Below are positions 44,416 to 56,481 of a DNA stretch of 64,000 nt, in pieces. The stretch is from Cristatella mucedo (taxonomy: Eukaryota; Bryozoa; Phylactolaemata; Cristatellidae). Positions within the stretch are counted from its first letter, which is position 1. Each line of letters starts with the position of its first letter. The stretch lies in the NCBI GenBank assembly GCA_009760855.2, contig WPIO01000009.1:7721001-7785000 (forward strand), given 5' to 3'. The position numbers and the translations under genes are program-made. The notes beneath the pieces are model-generated. The model did no database searches and was not told the DNA's origin. It was given only the letters and a program-made list of their open reading frames with translations.

Positions 44416-45185
44416 CTGCACACACGGGGCGGAAGCGGGCAGCGTCTGCGGCAGCGTCTCGACTCACGGCTTTTGACGTCACAAAAAGGCGCATGACACA
44501 AAAAAGGCGCTCGCGCATTCACACACTCACGAAGAGGAACCGAACAGGCTCGACGAGAAACCACTGATTGTCACGTGCCCCCTGCCCCCTCACGTGTCTC
44601 CTCCAGTCGCCTTGGCATCAATGCTGGCCAAAACAAAATGTAAAAAAACGAGGAAGGAGACTAGTGGGGAGTGCTTTCGCGAATAAAAGCCCAGTCACAA
44701 AGCGCCCCTGGCGCTGTTTTGGGCACCTTCCCTCCCTTGTGAGATCAAGCTCTTTCCGGGCACCTGGTCTGCCTTTCGGTCCTCTTATGTCACCATCTCC
44801 CTTAGCTCAGCAAGTCGGTGAGCCGGGAAACTTTGTGCTTTTGCTAAAAGATCAACCTTGATCAAGGAGCATTCGGAAGCAAGCTGCAATAGCACATGCA
44901 CAGCAAGGGAGCTCGTGATTTCTGGGCAGTGTGTAGGCTACAATACTAAGAAACTATTTCAACACCGACCGCCTGAAGCTCGCGAGTGGTGTGCTAGCTC
45001 TCGGCTGACAAATGATCGATACATCAGGGCCATAAGAATTGCTCCTAATGAAAAGTCTTGCTAAGGCACTTGAACGGACGACGGGTTTACAAGAATGGGA
45101 TTGTCATCTGTTTTGCTGAGGAAAGTTTTGCTTTGCTTTGTTTTGTTTGGCTTCCAAAAAGAAAAGCACAACCAGCAAATGTAAA

Positions 45186-45243
45186 GCGCCTAGAAAGTGT
45201 TCTCTGAGGGCGCTTTATCAAGTGCATTATTATTATTATTATT
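45186..45243 (+). repeat. LINE B 3' tail
   Basis: AAAGCGCCTAGAAAGTGTTC, TGAGGGCGCTTTATCAAGTG and an ATT repeat, about nine bases shorter than other copies because the GAGATTGA loop is deleted. Confidence 0.8.
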
Positions 45244-45308
45244 CTAACCAAAGCCTTAATCTCTAATTGGCTTGAGGTTACTGTGCCTTCTGGGCCATCG
45301 TCAGCCAG

Positions 45309-45360
45309 GACACTTCATTGCGGCCTCGATGAGTGACACTTCATTGCGGCCTCGATGAGT
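45309..45360 (+). repeat. 26-bp perfect tandem duplication
   Basis: The unit beginning GACACTTCATTGCGG and ending CTCGATGAGT occurs twice, in the large first intron of the Pax gene. Confidence 0.93.
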
Positions 45361-46679
45361 AGAGGACAGCTGGCATCGTCCCCCACGCCGCGCCCCCCAG
45401 AACAAGCGGTCCACCCGCTTCCCCGGAGTGCTTGCAGCGCATCCTGGAAGGAGCAGAAGTGCTGGGCGAGGGTTCGCTGCTCGCCGAGCAGACTTCGGGA
45501 CTCCCAGTCGGGGGGGGGGAGGCCACGTTCGTCACGTATAGTCGCAGGGGCCGACGAAGGTGCTTGCGTATTGCTCGTATGGCCGGCTGCGGTTTGCCCG
45601 GCAGCCCCACCCCACCCTGTCTACCGCCGCGGCTGCATATCGCGTGACGGCAACAAAGAGGAGCTCAGGGGACGATGAGCTCGGATCGATCGATCGACCG
45701 ATCGCAGGCTGAAGCGGAGAGCAGCGAGCGAGCGAGCTAGCGAGCGAGCGACGGCTCTTCGGGGAGAACTCGATCTGTAGGTTCGACCGTGGCTGCTGTG
45801 CAGCCTGCAGAGCGCCGCGCTGGCGTTTTTTTTTGTTGTTTTTTCCTCACCAACAACAGCAGTTTATTGTACGTACGATGCACGGAGCAGCACCGGCCTG
45901 CTGCATATAATCGAACTACGGACCCAAGTCACCGATCTACGCACGGATCTCGGTCGGCGCTGCTTCGATCCGGGCAGCTGGAAGTTTTCTGCTCAGTGGA
46001 TGAGGCGACTTCCCTACGATTCCTCGTCGACGAACGACGAGGCGGCGTTCGAGGGGCACTATTTAGTGAGAGCTCGAGCGGATCGCCAGCGCAGCGCTCT
46101 GCAGGCCGCACAGCAGCAGCAGCTGCCTGCAGAGCGCCGTGTTGGCGTGCAACTCCGAAATAGCTCACAGGCAACTTCGGTGTGCCGAATCAGGCACTCT
46201 CGTGCAGCTAATGCCTGCTCCTGCTGCTGCCTCTGTCATGCGCTTATCGGCCACTGCTACGCTCTGCTTGAACCGCTCACCGGCCAAGTGAGGCCCACCA
46301 AGCATCGTTGCTGGTCATCAGATCGAGCTCTCGTGAGCGCTCTCTCGTGTAGGGAGGGGGCCGTCAAGCCAGCCCAGCAGCCTGGCACACAAGCCCCACA
46401 ACTCGGCGGCTCTGCTCGAGCCGAGCGGCTGACCACGAGCTGCCTATGTTGCCGCTGCTGAGCACAGCTGCGATGCATCTAAACAGTCGGTAGAAACCCG
46501 GTCGGTATTGAGCCTAAAGAGGACAAGGTGCCTGCAAACCGAGCCGAAGGCAGCAGGCGCCAGGCCGAAGCCATACAGCAGGGTACACCTGCAGCTATCC
46601 TCGCCCTGCCGTTTCTAAGTTAATGCGCCCTGAGGCGATGAACTCGCCTTCTGAGCGACGCCGGCCGGCCGGCCGGCTC

Positions 46680-46729
46680 CCGCTGCCTGCTCGCCTGCCT
46701 GCCTGCCTGCCTGCCTGCCTCCCTGCCTA

Positions 46730-46761
<32 letters not shown>

Positions 46762-46763
46762 CC
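46680..46763 (+). repeat. (CTGC)n tetranucleotide array
   Basis: About 20 CTGC units with CTCC and CTAC variants. Confidence 0.95.
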
Positions 46764-46954
46764 GTTGCATTCTCGGTGCACGAGACCAGATCTAGTTCAC
46801 CAGCCAGCCCCAGTGCCACAGAACCAGCCCCGACGCCGGGGGTACGATGACGTTTGGCACGAGCGGAGTGGTGCTAGCAGCTAGCCACCGACCAGCCGAA
46901 GACCTTGATTTATAATAAGATTCGCCACGAATTGAACCAGTTTCTTGCTGCGAG

Positions 46955-47040
46955 TCCTGCTGCAGGCTGCAATACTGTGTTGCCCACTGCAAGCGGGAGC
47001 GAGCAGCCTCAGCGGCTCCTTTGCCCCTTATTATATAAAT
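46955..47040 (+). repeat. SINE family 2 body fragment
   Basis: GCAATACTGTGTTGCCCACT, GCAAGCGGGAGCGAGC and GCGGCTCCTTTGCCCCTTAT match the body of the family 2 SINEs at 29297 and 33985; the tRNA-like head is not clear. Confidence 0.6.
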
Positions 47041-47494
47041 GAGGCTGCTGCATCAGCCTTGACCTGTACATGTTGTATCTGCACTTCTGTACCCGGCCGC
47101 CGAGGGGCATTGCCGTCATTTTGATAATCGTTCCCCTCTCTGTGCTGCTGGTGCTGCACACTTAAATCAACCCGATTATGACTTGATTTTTTATTTTCGC
47201 ACTTCCTGAACGATAGGAACGGCTAGGAACTGATTATGCAATAATCCACGGCCAAGGCCTACAAGAAGAGAAGCCATCTAATAGGCTGTCAGTTGTGCTT
47301 CCGGAGTTTGGATTGCAGGCATTTAAGATGGTTTGAGCTCAGGACCATCGAGCCCTACGAGTTATTACTTGTCGGTGCCACTCTTGAACGCCTGTGTAAC
47401 CCTCAGTCACTGTCAAAAGGACTTCTCTAGGCCATGCATATGGACTTGTTAGGCTAAGGTATAGGCATCAACTTGTATATGTATATATATTTAT

Positions 47495-47625
47495 ATAATT
47501 CATTTATATAGCGCCCTAAGAGAACTTAATCACTATTCAGGCGCTTCACATGTGCCTCGGGGCTCGAGCCCGCAACCTCAGCCAGACCTTGGTCGGGGCG
47601 AGCACCTTAACCGCTAGCTACCGTG
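47495..47625 (-). repeat. tRNA-type SINE family 1
   Basis: On the minus strand: GGTTAAGGTGCTCGCCCCGA (A-box-like), GAGGTTGCGGGCTCGAGCCC (B-box-like), GCGCCTGAATAGTGATTAAG, TTCTCTTAGGGCGCTATATA and AATGAATTAT. It is the most complete copy of this family in the window. Confidence 0.82.
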
Positions 47626-48071
47626 TTCCGAAATTGTCGACATAAATGCTGCATCTGCAAGTCGCCAAGCCGAATATATTGCATGGCTCGATGCTCTGCC
47701 AGTATTCGTCGCGTGTTGCCTGAGACATGCACTTTTGCGAGCAACTGGTTTGCTGCCCGTGCGACATGTCACGACAATGATTCGGCTGCACCCCCTTCCC
47801 AGTTTGTAACAGCTGCGCACAACGGACCGTCAGCCTCTTTGAGGCTCTAATGAAATGAGGCTTATACTCCCATTTTGAGAGCCTTAAGTCGCACACTCTT
47901 GGACACAAACGGGCACGTGAGGACATTTGTGCACGTTTGCAGCAAAAGCCTGCAGCAGCAGCGAGGACAAACTGGTCCCTATGTGATCGGTTCTGGGCTG
48001 AATGCCCACCTAAGGCTGATTGGCCGTCTCGAGTGTCGGACCGAGAGCAGAGAGGGCTGCAGCACTGCACC

Positions 48072-48109
48072 CGCCCGGCCCCCTCCTCCCCTGAGGAGGG
48101 GGCCGGGCG
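48072..48109. repeat. Perfect 17-bp hairpin with 4-nt loop
   Basis: The arm CGCCCGGCCCCCTCCTC (48072-48088) pairs fully with 48093-48109; the loop is CCCT. It lies in the Pax first intron, about 330 bp from the exon 1 donor. Confidence 0.95.
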
Positions 48110-48436
48110 AGGGGGAGGGAGGCTGGGCGAGGGAAACCGGGAGGGCACCACACAGGAACCATCAAAGAGTCTCGTGGCTGCAACGGCCGGTCGTCAGCCA
48201 GCGCCGGGGCGACTCGCATATTCGCCTTGCCAGCCGCACAGGGGCGCCGACATTAAAAGTAGATGATTTCGGGGGCCTCATTTGTGCACGGCAGCTTAGG
48301 AGCTTTGGCTGCTATGCGGCAGCTGCAAGCCGCAGGCGATAAAGGTCGTCCGGAAGTGAGGAAGTGCAAGCGCCTTTCTGCCGAAGGCTAAGACTGCTGC
48401 TGCTGTGCTATGGGGGGAAGGAGGTAACAGCCCTAC

Positions 48437-48992
48437 CTGTCTGCCGCAGGCTTCTTAGGTCGTCGTTGTCGTCGACGTCGGCATCGTCGTAAAACACGTC
48501 GTCTGCTGCAGACATGGATCGCTCGTCCGCTTGGACCGCTGACGAGTTGGGATTGCCGGCCGCAAAGTCCGTGACCGAGAGGAGTGCCGACTGGTGCCGA
48601 GACTCGCCCGCTGCTACTGCCGAGGCGGCCGCCACCGCTGCTTCGTCAGCGGGCATCGGCGGCACGCCCACAAGACCGGCACCGCCACGCCGAGAGTACA
48701 TGTTGTACAGCATGTGGACGTAGGGCTGCGGCATGTTGGCCGCCATCATCAGTGAGTTGTACAGTGCCATGCCAACGCTGGCCTGCTGCAGCTGGTCCAG
48801 CGACCTCGGCGGAGCCGGCTGCGGGTCAGCGCCTCCTCCCAGGAGAGCGGCGGCCGCTGCTGCTGTATACGGATTCATAATGTCTGCTGCCACGACCCCG
48901 CGCGCCGTCAGCGGGTACAGCGCTCGGCCACAGGCATCGTAGGCCAGATCCTTGAGTTCCTCCTTAATTTTGCCGAAGTTTTCGTTAGTCAT
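48437..48992 (-). CDS. Pax: Pax exon 1: start codon and N-terminal region
   Basis: The minus-strand frame opens at ATG 48992 with MTNENFGKIKEELKDLAYDA and runs 185 codons to the donor ACAG|GTAGGG, leaving a G that the PAI exon completes to Gly. It contains an Ala-rich stretch, LDQLQQASVGMALYNSLMMA, YVHMLYNMYSRRG, an Ala/Glu-rich segment and the acidic VFYDDADVDDNDDLRSL just before the paired domain. Most Pax proteins start their paired domain within the first few dozen residues, so a 185-residue leader is long. An upstream coding exon cannot be excluded, but no earlier in-frame Met is evident. Confidence 0.8.
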
Positions 48993-49496
48993 GCCTTGTC
49001 GACTGCTGAATCAGTACAAACACAGCGGAGCGTACTGCAATGCGCAACAGCTGCAGACAACTGACACATAAGCAAGCTTGGCTTGCTGGCAGCTGCCATA
49101 GTCGTCTACGGCCAGGGCATGTGACTTTTGTGAGCCACGCCCATGGCCATGCCCTCGGCACAGTGGCAGAGCTAGCATCGCAGTACGCAGCCATGTGACA
49201 ACGAGACGGTTGCAGCTGCAGCAGTACCAAAGCGGCTACTACCGCTGCAGCATCGGGCTGCAGCTTCGACCGAGCGAAAAGAGAGGCCGCCAGAGGGCAG
49301 AGCGATTTCGCTTCCGCCCGCCCGAGGCAGCGCTGGGTAGCGGCGGCCGGGCAGCTGCCGACAGCAGGGTCCGCCGGATGGCCAACCGCAGCAGCCGCCA
49401 CCTCGGCTCGAGTGACTCGGGCGAAAGACTCGCGGCGAACCATCCATGCCCGCCTGCCCAGTGCCTGATTCGAATGGTACTGAGCATTGCGAATGA

Positions 49497-49531
49497 GAGA
49501 GGCATCGCCGCCGCCGCCGGCGATGCCTCTC
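49497..49531. repeat. Perfect 14-bp hairpin with 7-nt loop
   Basis: The arm GAGAGGCATCGCCG (49497-49510) pairs with 49518-49531; the loop is CCGCCGC. Confidence 0.93.
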
Positions 49532-49877
49532 GTCCCCTGTCCCGTGACAGCAGCTCTTACGCCGGCCGAGGCAGCTCGGGGCGCGCCCTCGTGCGAGGCA
49601 GCCGAGAAGAAGTGGAGCCGGGGCTGGAAGTCGCCGTGCCTGCCCATCGGGCATTCGTCCTGACCTCGTGAGGCAGCCAGCAGAAATGCCTTTTGAAAGC
49701 ACGTTGTGCCGGGTAGAGCAGGGCAGCGCCGACCCAGTCTCCCCACCTAATCAGTCAAGTTGCAGCGGCCGAGCGGCAGGGGGGAGCAGGCCAGCGAGGT
49801 AAGGTGCTCTGGCGGTAGCTCACCGATGCGGCTTTCCGTCTGCTCCCTCCTGATATCCCGTCTGTTCTGCTGCCCCG

Positions 49878-49880
<3 letters not shown>

Positions 49881-49912
<32 letters not shown>
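49881..49912 (+). repeat. (CTG)n trinucleotide array
   Basis: About 10 perfect CTG units upstream of Pax exon 1; on the Pax sense strand it reads CAG. Confidence 0.95.
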
Positions 49913-52111
49913 ACTGAAAGGAGCTGCTGCAGATGCAGCTGCCGCCAGCCCGTCGGAAGCCGGCTGCAATCGAAGGGCTGGCAGAGAGGGGGCAGTTGAG
50001 TGCTACACCGCATCCTCCTCCTCGCCACCGCCCCGCTGCCATCACTGCCACGGGGTCACTGGTGGTCAGGAAGTATCTCAGTTCGGCTAATTGACAGACC
50101 GCAGGAGGAGAGGAAGCAAGCGCTAGGTTGCTGAGATCACGACCCTCCCCGACGGAGCCCACCGAGAGAGCCGAGGCAGTCCAACAAAAGAGACGGTAAT
50201 AAATAGTGGGAGCTGCCAGCCACCGTCGCGGCGGTGGTGGCGGCGGCAGGCTTCGGTCACGATCCGATAAGACGTAACTGTGCCGAGCTGGCCAGCTGAG
50301 CCATACCCTCACGCCTAGCCCCTCTCCTCACCAGCACGGATGTTCGAGAACTTGTGCCCGTTGTCGACGCCCGAGTATTTAGGGCGTCCTTCGAACCGAC
50401 CGACGATCCCTGCCGACGGCGAGAGCGCCCTTCCTGTCGCTGTGGGTGGTAGTGCCTGGGCGGTGGCTCAAGGCAAACCCGACGACCCCCAAGCCTCCCC
50501 CCCCCCAGCGGGAGGCCTCACGCAGCCCGGGCTCCGGGGACCGGGCGGCGTCGGGGTTGGGCAACTAGGGTCGTTCCGTCTAGCGTCCCGCTGAGTGCAG
50601 TCAGATGCTAATGCAGCTGTGAGGTGAGGCCGCCGCCGCTGCTTCGCTCGACCTTTTCCTTCCTTTCGGCCTAGCCACCTGAAGCCGCCCGCCACCTGAA
50701 GCCGCCGAGTTCCGCCGAGTGAGTTCCGAGGAAATCTTCCGCGCTCGGGGCGCTGCTGCGTCGCTTCGTAGTCTGCAGCCGAGTTTTTCTGCGGCGGCGG
50801 CGGCGGTCAAGGATGCGCCGGCACGCGAGGCGCACGACGCACATCGAGGGCGGCGGAAGGAACCGGCGGAGAAGCCGACGAGGCGAGCGAGCCGCGCGAC
50901 CAGCTCAGCTGCCGATGCAGCAGCGACGACTGCTCGGCGGCCGGCGCACGGCGCCGCTCGGATGTAGCCGGACTAGCGCGAGTTCGCTACGGCCTCCCCC
51001 AAACCACCGGTCCCACCTACCACTAACCAGCCACCTACCGAGCCAGTGTCTCCATCCTCGCTCGCCTCTCCCCCCCCCCCCCCGCCGCCGCCGCTCCACT
51101 CTCTCGGGCGCCAGCATCCGAGCCTCCGGCGTGAAGGCAAGTGAAGCAGAGATCGGCTGGCGCTGCGAAGCGAGGGGTCCGCCGCGCGAGCCCTGCCTGC
51201 AGAGGACGGCTTGGATTGGTGGGGCTCTCGGCCCGCGCCTGCGCTCGCGGCGAGGCGGCGGCTCGGCCGCGCGGACCGGCGCCGCAGGCCGTCCTCTGGC
51301 TCCGCGAACTTCGGAAGGGAGGACGCACAGGCGAAAACGGTTGCGGCGGCCGGCGTGCATCGCAATTTCAGCGACCGTACCTGCACGACTCGATCGCCGA
51401 CGCTGTCGGCGACAGGAAGAGAGGGCGACGGTGCGCCCGACCCATCTGCCACCATCGCTTACGCGAGCTGACCGCAGGCACGCCGCCACCGCCCTCCCGC
51501 CAGCCCTCTTCCCTGCACTGCTGGCTGCGGCCGCTGGCGCCCGCGACTACTGCGGACGCGAGCACGATGCCTAATAAATGTGGCAGCAGCAGCAGCGACC
51601 TGCAGGTCGGAGTCACGTGCACCCGCCGCCGTCGCCTTCGCCGCAGCTGCGGCCGCTGCCGAGTGCTCTTGCCACACAGCTAACTGTTTACATAGAGCTA
51701 GCTGTCTCCCGATGCAGCCGCCGCCGCCGCCGCCGCTGCCGAGAGCCGCTTCTCATGCCCTTGTCTAGCCACCCGCTCCCGCTCTGCAGCGGCGTCGCCG
51801 CCCTCGCCACCGCCGCAGCCGCCACAGCAGCCGCGGCCGACCGAGCAACGCTCCGTGTCGTTACTAGGCGGCGACGGAAGCGCACCGAAACTCTGCGGCC
51901 GACTCTTCGGCGAACGAAAAGAGATACTACCGAGAAGCGATGCGCTCGCGCCGAGGCAATCCAATCGCAGCCGCCGCCGCCGCTAGCTCGGGCTCGAGAA
52001 CGCGAGAATAAAAGTTGCAGCGGAGGAGCGAGCGTCCGGGAACAGCGACAAGCGCTGTAGCTCCAGAGGCAAGCGGCCGCTCTGTCTCCCGGCGGCCTGT
52101 TTCGAGATGGC

Positions 52112-52180
52112 TCTGTCTCGAGGTGGCTCTCGGCGGCGATGGCTCTCGGCGGCGATGGCTCTCGGCGGCGCTGGCTCGCG
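52112..52180 (+). repeat. 18-bp GC-rich minisatellite
   Basis: Three to four units of GGCTCTCGGCGGCGAT, with the last units degenerating to GGCTCGCGGCGG. Confidence 0.85.
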
Positions 52181-53763
52181 GCGGCGGCGCTGGCGGAGAG
52201 GCGACGCTCCTTCTTACCTCGGCTCTCGTCTCGTCGGCGATGCCGCTGCGGCGGCGGTGGTGGGCTGGCGCCCGGTCGCGTCGATTCGGCTGACTGCGAC
52301 GAGCCGCTCTCCGTCAGTGAGGTCGGTTACGTCGTGGAGCGGCGACGGCTCTCGACGCCTGTCAAGTGTCATGTGGCGGTCCCGCGGCGTCGACGGCGGC
52401 TGCGTTGGCCGCGACGGCTGCAGCCAGCCGGAGCACGCTCGCGCGGCGCCGACACGCACGCGAGCGTTCGGACGCCCTGGGGCCGCGCGTCGGAGCGAGA
52501 TGCCAGTCAGATGTGCCGCAGTGAGCACCTCGGTGTGTCTGCCGCGGCAGCTACTTAGTAAACTTTCGACGCTTGAATAAGCACATCATTGCTCAAGCAT
52601 TTCTTATACCCGGAAGAGTTCACAGTTCAGGGGTGGCGCCATCGGTTCCAGCAATTAGCGCCGGCGCCTTCGCTGCGACTCGCCCACCAGTCTCGCTCTA
52701 CGTCCAATTTTTGAAGACTCGGTACTCGAGTCTTGTTTTTTGGAAACGCGGGGACTCGTCTACCCCGCCCCCACCCGAGCCGCGGGCTCGCCTCGACCCG
52801 AGCCCTCACCAGCCGTCGAGTGGTAGCCGCGGCGGTTCGCAGAGCCGGACCGGAGCACTGATCCGGAAAGTGGGATAATGATCGCATTGTGCTGCGGGGT
52901 AGGTAAGCACACTCCAAAATCCAGAGGGGCTAATGGGCTAATTATAAGAAACCGCTCGCATAAAAACGGGCAGATAGGTTTCTGAGGCAGACAGATAACC
53001 TCAGTCAGATAAACAGAGACAAAAGGACCCCGACGCAGCTAGCACCGAGGCGACGGAGCGGAAAGGGCGCGAAGGACGCGTCGCCGGCCCCGCGCGAGGC
53101 GTCCGCCGGCTGTCGGGCGCTGAGCGAGTGGGTGCGAGTGCAAAAACCTCGCCAGAAGTGGCAGTCAAGAGTCGCGGCGGCGGCGAGACGACCCGGGGCA
53201 GCGACCCGAGTCGTCGCTCGGCGACCTCGATCGCTCGGCTACCAGAGCTCGGCGGCGGCCTCCGCCAATGCCTGCCGAAGCCTCGTGCATCGGCCGCGCG
53301 GCTTTTCTCCGGCGGCAGCGGCCGCTGTGCGGACGGCTATCGCCCCGACGACGGAGCGGGACTGCCCGCCGCCGCCGCCGCGGCAGCCGGTCGCCAGCGA
53401 AGCGCAGCGGCCATTCAAGTCAGACAATGAGTGAGCAGCGCCGGCGGCGGCGGCGAGGCCATTGTGGCCGACCCTATCTCTAGACGGACCTCCCGCCGCC
53501 GACCTGTCATCTCCGACAGCAGTGCTCCGATGGCGGTCAAGAGCCAGGCCTCAGGGCGTCGCTAATGAGCTTCCGGCTCGACGACGTTCGACGCGATCGC
53601 TTCGCCCGCTAGCGTGCCTAGCAATGCTTACGTGCTGCTGCGATTTTGCCTCTCGGCATTGTCTAGCTAGCTCAGTAGTTGGTCGTATATCGGCCTTCAT
53701 CTCTCTGTATCACTTCCGTCTCAAGGCTTCCTCTCACTCATCGAGTCGTGACTCGGTGCTTGC

Positions 53764-53801
53764 CTCAAGGTGCTCAAGGTGCTTGTCTTAAGCACCTTGA
53801 G
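53764..53801. repeat. 12-bp hairpin next to a 9-bp tandem repeat
   Basis: The arm CTCAAGGTGCTT (53773-53784) pairs perfectly with AAGCACCTTGAG (53790-53801) over a GTCTT loop; CTCAAGGTG also occurs just upstream at 53764, forming a direct repeat. Confidence 0.9.
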
Positions 53802-53994
53802 GCACTCGTAACGATTTCGGCACTAGATCAAGACCGCTCGTTATTCGTTACTCGCACGATCTGTCTCTCTCTTTATTTATTTATATATATCTCTCGCGCT
53901 GCCTTGAGCGATCCTTACACGATCTCTCTCTACCACAGCCTCTGCCTGTGTGTGCTTGTTTGTTTTGCGTCATGAACTAAGATAATGTTCAGTG

Positions 53995-54095
53995 CCGCAC
54001 TGGTATGGCCCAGTGGTTAAGGTGCTCGCCCCGACCAAGGTCTTGCCGAGGTCATACGATCTCTCAGGGCGCTATACAAATGAATTATATATTCA
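53995..54095 (+). repeat. tRNA-type SINE family 1, internally deleted
   Basis: TGGCCCAGTGGTTAAGGTGC, TCGCCCCGACCAAGG and GCCGAGGTCATACGA are followed directly by TCTCAGGGCGCTATACAAAT. Most of the middle part is missing compared with the copy at 47495. Confidence 0.78.
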
Positions 54096-54458
54096 GTGCA
54101 GTTTGTGAAAACCCACTTATTGGCCTACCTCAATAGTGAGAGAGCAGCAATAAAACCCAGCAGCCTGGAGGCGATCGCTTTTGTCCTACTGAGGCAAAGA
54201 GAGCCGGCTCAGCAGGACAGACTTGCAACAGAAAGACCGAAGAAGTGTGCGAAGTGGCGGTGTCATGTCGGTTGGTCATGATGAACGCGGTGCCCGAGCT
54301 TGGACGCAGAATAAAAAAAACCAAAGGCTCTCACTGCGTTCCTGCTGCTTTGATAATTCAGCGAATTCAGCGTTTACCTGCTAAAGCATATGAGTGTGCG
54401 TGTCAAGGGGTGTGGCATGCCTAAGCCTCGTCTCTGCTCGCGGCATGCGTGTTCATTT

Positions 54459-54462
54459 GTGT

Positions 54463-54500
<38 letters not shown>
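54459..54500 (+). repeat. (GT)n microsatellite
   Basis: GT array of about 40 bp with a GAGT interruption, followed by GT-like sequence to about 54525. Confidence 0.93.
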
Positions 54501-54503
<3 letters not shown>

Positions 54504-55016
54504 CGCACGTGCGTGTGCGTGCATTGATGCTAGAGCTATGAACGCCCTGTACTTTATACATTTGTACTTGTACTCACACTTGTACCAGCTTCTGGACTTA
54601 AGGGCTTCTGGAATAATCAAATACTTGTCGAGCTGATGCAGACTCGGTGCATGCACGACAACTGACGAGTCCTAGTTGCTGCACCGTTAAACAGGCGTGC
54701 CAACGGTGGCACATCACGGCATCGCACATCGACAATGCCCACATTTTGATTAACAGTTCCACATCCTTAGCATAGCCACGAGGCAGCTAAGAGGCCACAC
54801 TAGTTCGTGGCTGGGTGCATTGAAGCAGGGTCAGGGGTCAGCGCCGGATGCGCCACTTGGATTGACCAGAAGGGGCGTGCCATGCAGCAGCTCCTGCATC
54901 TTTCTAATGATTGGCTTCCCAAAGGTCAAGGTCTGGTTCCTCTTCCTAATCCTTGATGAACCTATTGGGCGGGTGGTAGTTAAATGCATGCGAGCATTCG
55001 TGCTCGTCTGTATAAC

Positions 55017-55045
55017 AGTGTGCGAGTGTGTGTGTGCGTGCGTGC

Positions 55046-55100
<55 letters not shown>

Positions 55101-55115
55101 CGTGCTCGCATGTGT
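55017..55115 (+). repeat. (GT)n compound microsatellite
   Basis: GT array with GCGT interruptions at the left, perfect from about 55048. Confidence 0.95.
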
Positions 55116-55366
55116 AGGTGGGTGTCTATATAGGCACACGTGGGTTTGGTTTGCACCTTATGTACGGCCTACTGCCATCCTTCACCTTGCATTGCTTGCC
55201 CTGGGGGTGACTGCCACCTGTCACCGAGTCGCCTGCCGTCGACTTCAATAACTGCTTTCTGAGCTGGTCGAATATCGAACTCTTGCAGAGAGAGCTGTCA
55301 CAGAGCGAGCTGTCGCAGAGCAAACTGTCGCAGAGAGAGCTCACGCCACCGAGCCGTCTGGCGCTC

Positions 55367-55408
55367 GTCACCATCGTGCCAGCCTGAGGCGGCTGGCACG
55401 CTGGTGAC
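55367..55408. repeat. 18-bp hairpin with one mismatch
   Basis: GTCACCATCGTGCCAGCC (55367-55384) pairs with GGCTGGCACGCTGGTGAC (55391-55408) except one position; the loop is TGAGGC. Confidence 0.92.
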
Positions 55409-56261
55409 AAGCGCCGGCGAGCCACCTGCGAGGCGCTCCAGCAGCTGAGGCTCCCGCTCCGACGCGTCGCTCGCCTCATTGAACAAGTTGAGAAAGTGAG
55501 ACCGCTGATTAGCTCTAAGGCAACGATAGAAAAACAACAAGATACGCTGCGCCCGCCGAGGGCAGCTCGCGAGCGCCGAATGGGCGCCGCCACGCATGAG
55601 GGAGCGCGAAGATAAAGGCAGCTCCGGCACCATAATGAACCGAAAGGTGCGCTCGCGGCGGCGGCGCCGGTCGAGCGGAGCGCGTAGCTGACTCAGCCGC
55701 GGAGCGTGGAAAATAAGATTCCGACGCCGCCTCTCGGCCGCACAAAGATGATGCACGGTCGAGTAAAGGAAGCATTCGACGGCCGCGTCGGGCCGAATCG
55801 CGCGGCGCGGGTCGGCGCTGCGAGGCGCGCGGTCACCTGTGCACTCACAATGGCCCCGAGTCACGAGCCGCTGGAGCCAGACAAAGGTCGGCCGCCGCGG
55901 CGGCGCGGCTCAGCCAGCGCTCCGCTGGCCGCCAGGTGCTCGGCAGATGTTGCAGCCAGCGGCAACGCCTGCCAGCCCGCCTGCCCGCCCGCGCGGGCCG
56001 CCGCCGCCGGCTCGACGAGCGCGATCCGGGAGTGCCGGAATAAGAAAAGAGGTCACCCGTCGGCACCAGTGGCGGTGGCTGCGTCGATGGCTGTAGCGGC
56101 GGAGTCGGCGGCTGGCTTCGGGTGCGGGCTAACCAGCTGGAGAGCTCGCACCGCCCGCGAGAGCGCCCGACTCGATGGGGCACTGAGGTCAAAGTGAAGC
56201 GTCGGTCGCAACGGCAGTGTTTCGCCGAACAACCTGTGCGGTCGACAGACAGAGAGAGTGA

Positions 56262-56309
56262 GAGCGAGAAGGAGAGAGAGGGAGAGAGGGAGATAGGGAG
56301 GGAGGGAGG

Positions 56310-56399
<90 letters not shown>

Positions 56400-56481
56400 A
56401 AAGAGAGAGAGAGAGAGAGAGGGGGGAGAGAGAGAGAGGGGGAGAGAGAGAGGGGAGAGAGAGAGAGAGGGGGGAGGGAGA
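56262..56481 (+). repeat. (GA)n purine tract, about 220 bp
   Basis: An uninterrupted purine strand of GA and GGGGA units. The central 80 bp is pure GA. Confidence 0.97.

Larger units (their letters stand above)
44416..48436 (-). other. Pax: Large first intron of the Pax gene
   Basis: Joins exon 1 and the PAI exon (G|GC, phase 1). It contains LINE and SINE pieces, a GATC/GAGC tetramer patch (45685-45750), a CTGC array and a hairpin, listed separately. No other exon was recognised; GC content is high and long frames on both strands appear to be chance. Confidence 0.5.

Noticed and set aside
50813-51574. 253-codon plus-strand frame (and overlapping minus frames) in GC-rich DNA
   Set aside because: Arg-rich, no motif, equally long frames on the other strand, no splice logic; expected from stop-poor GC-rich sequence.
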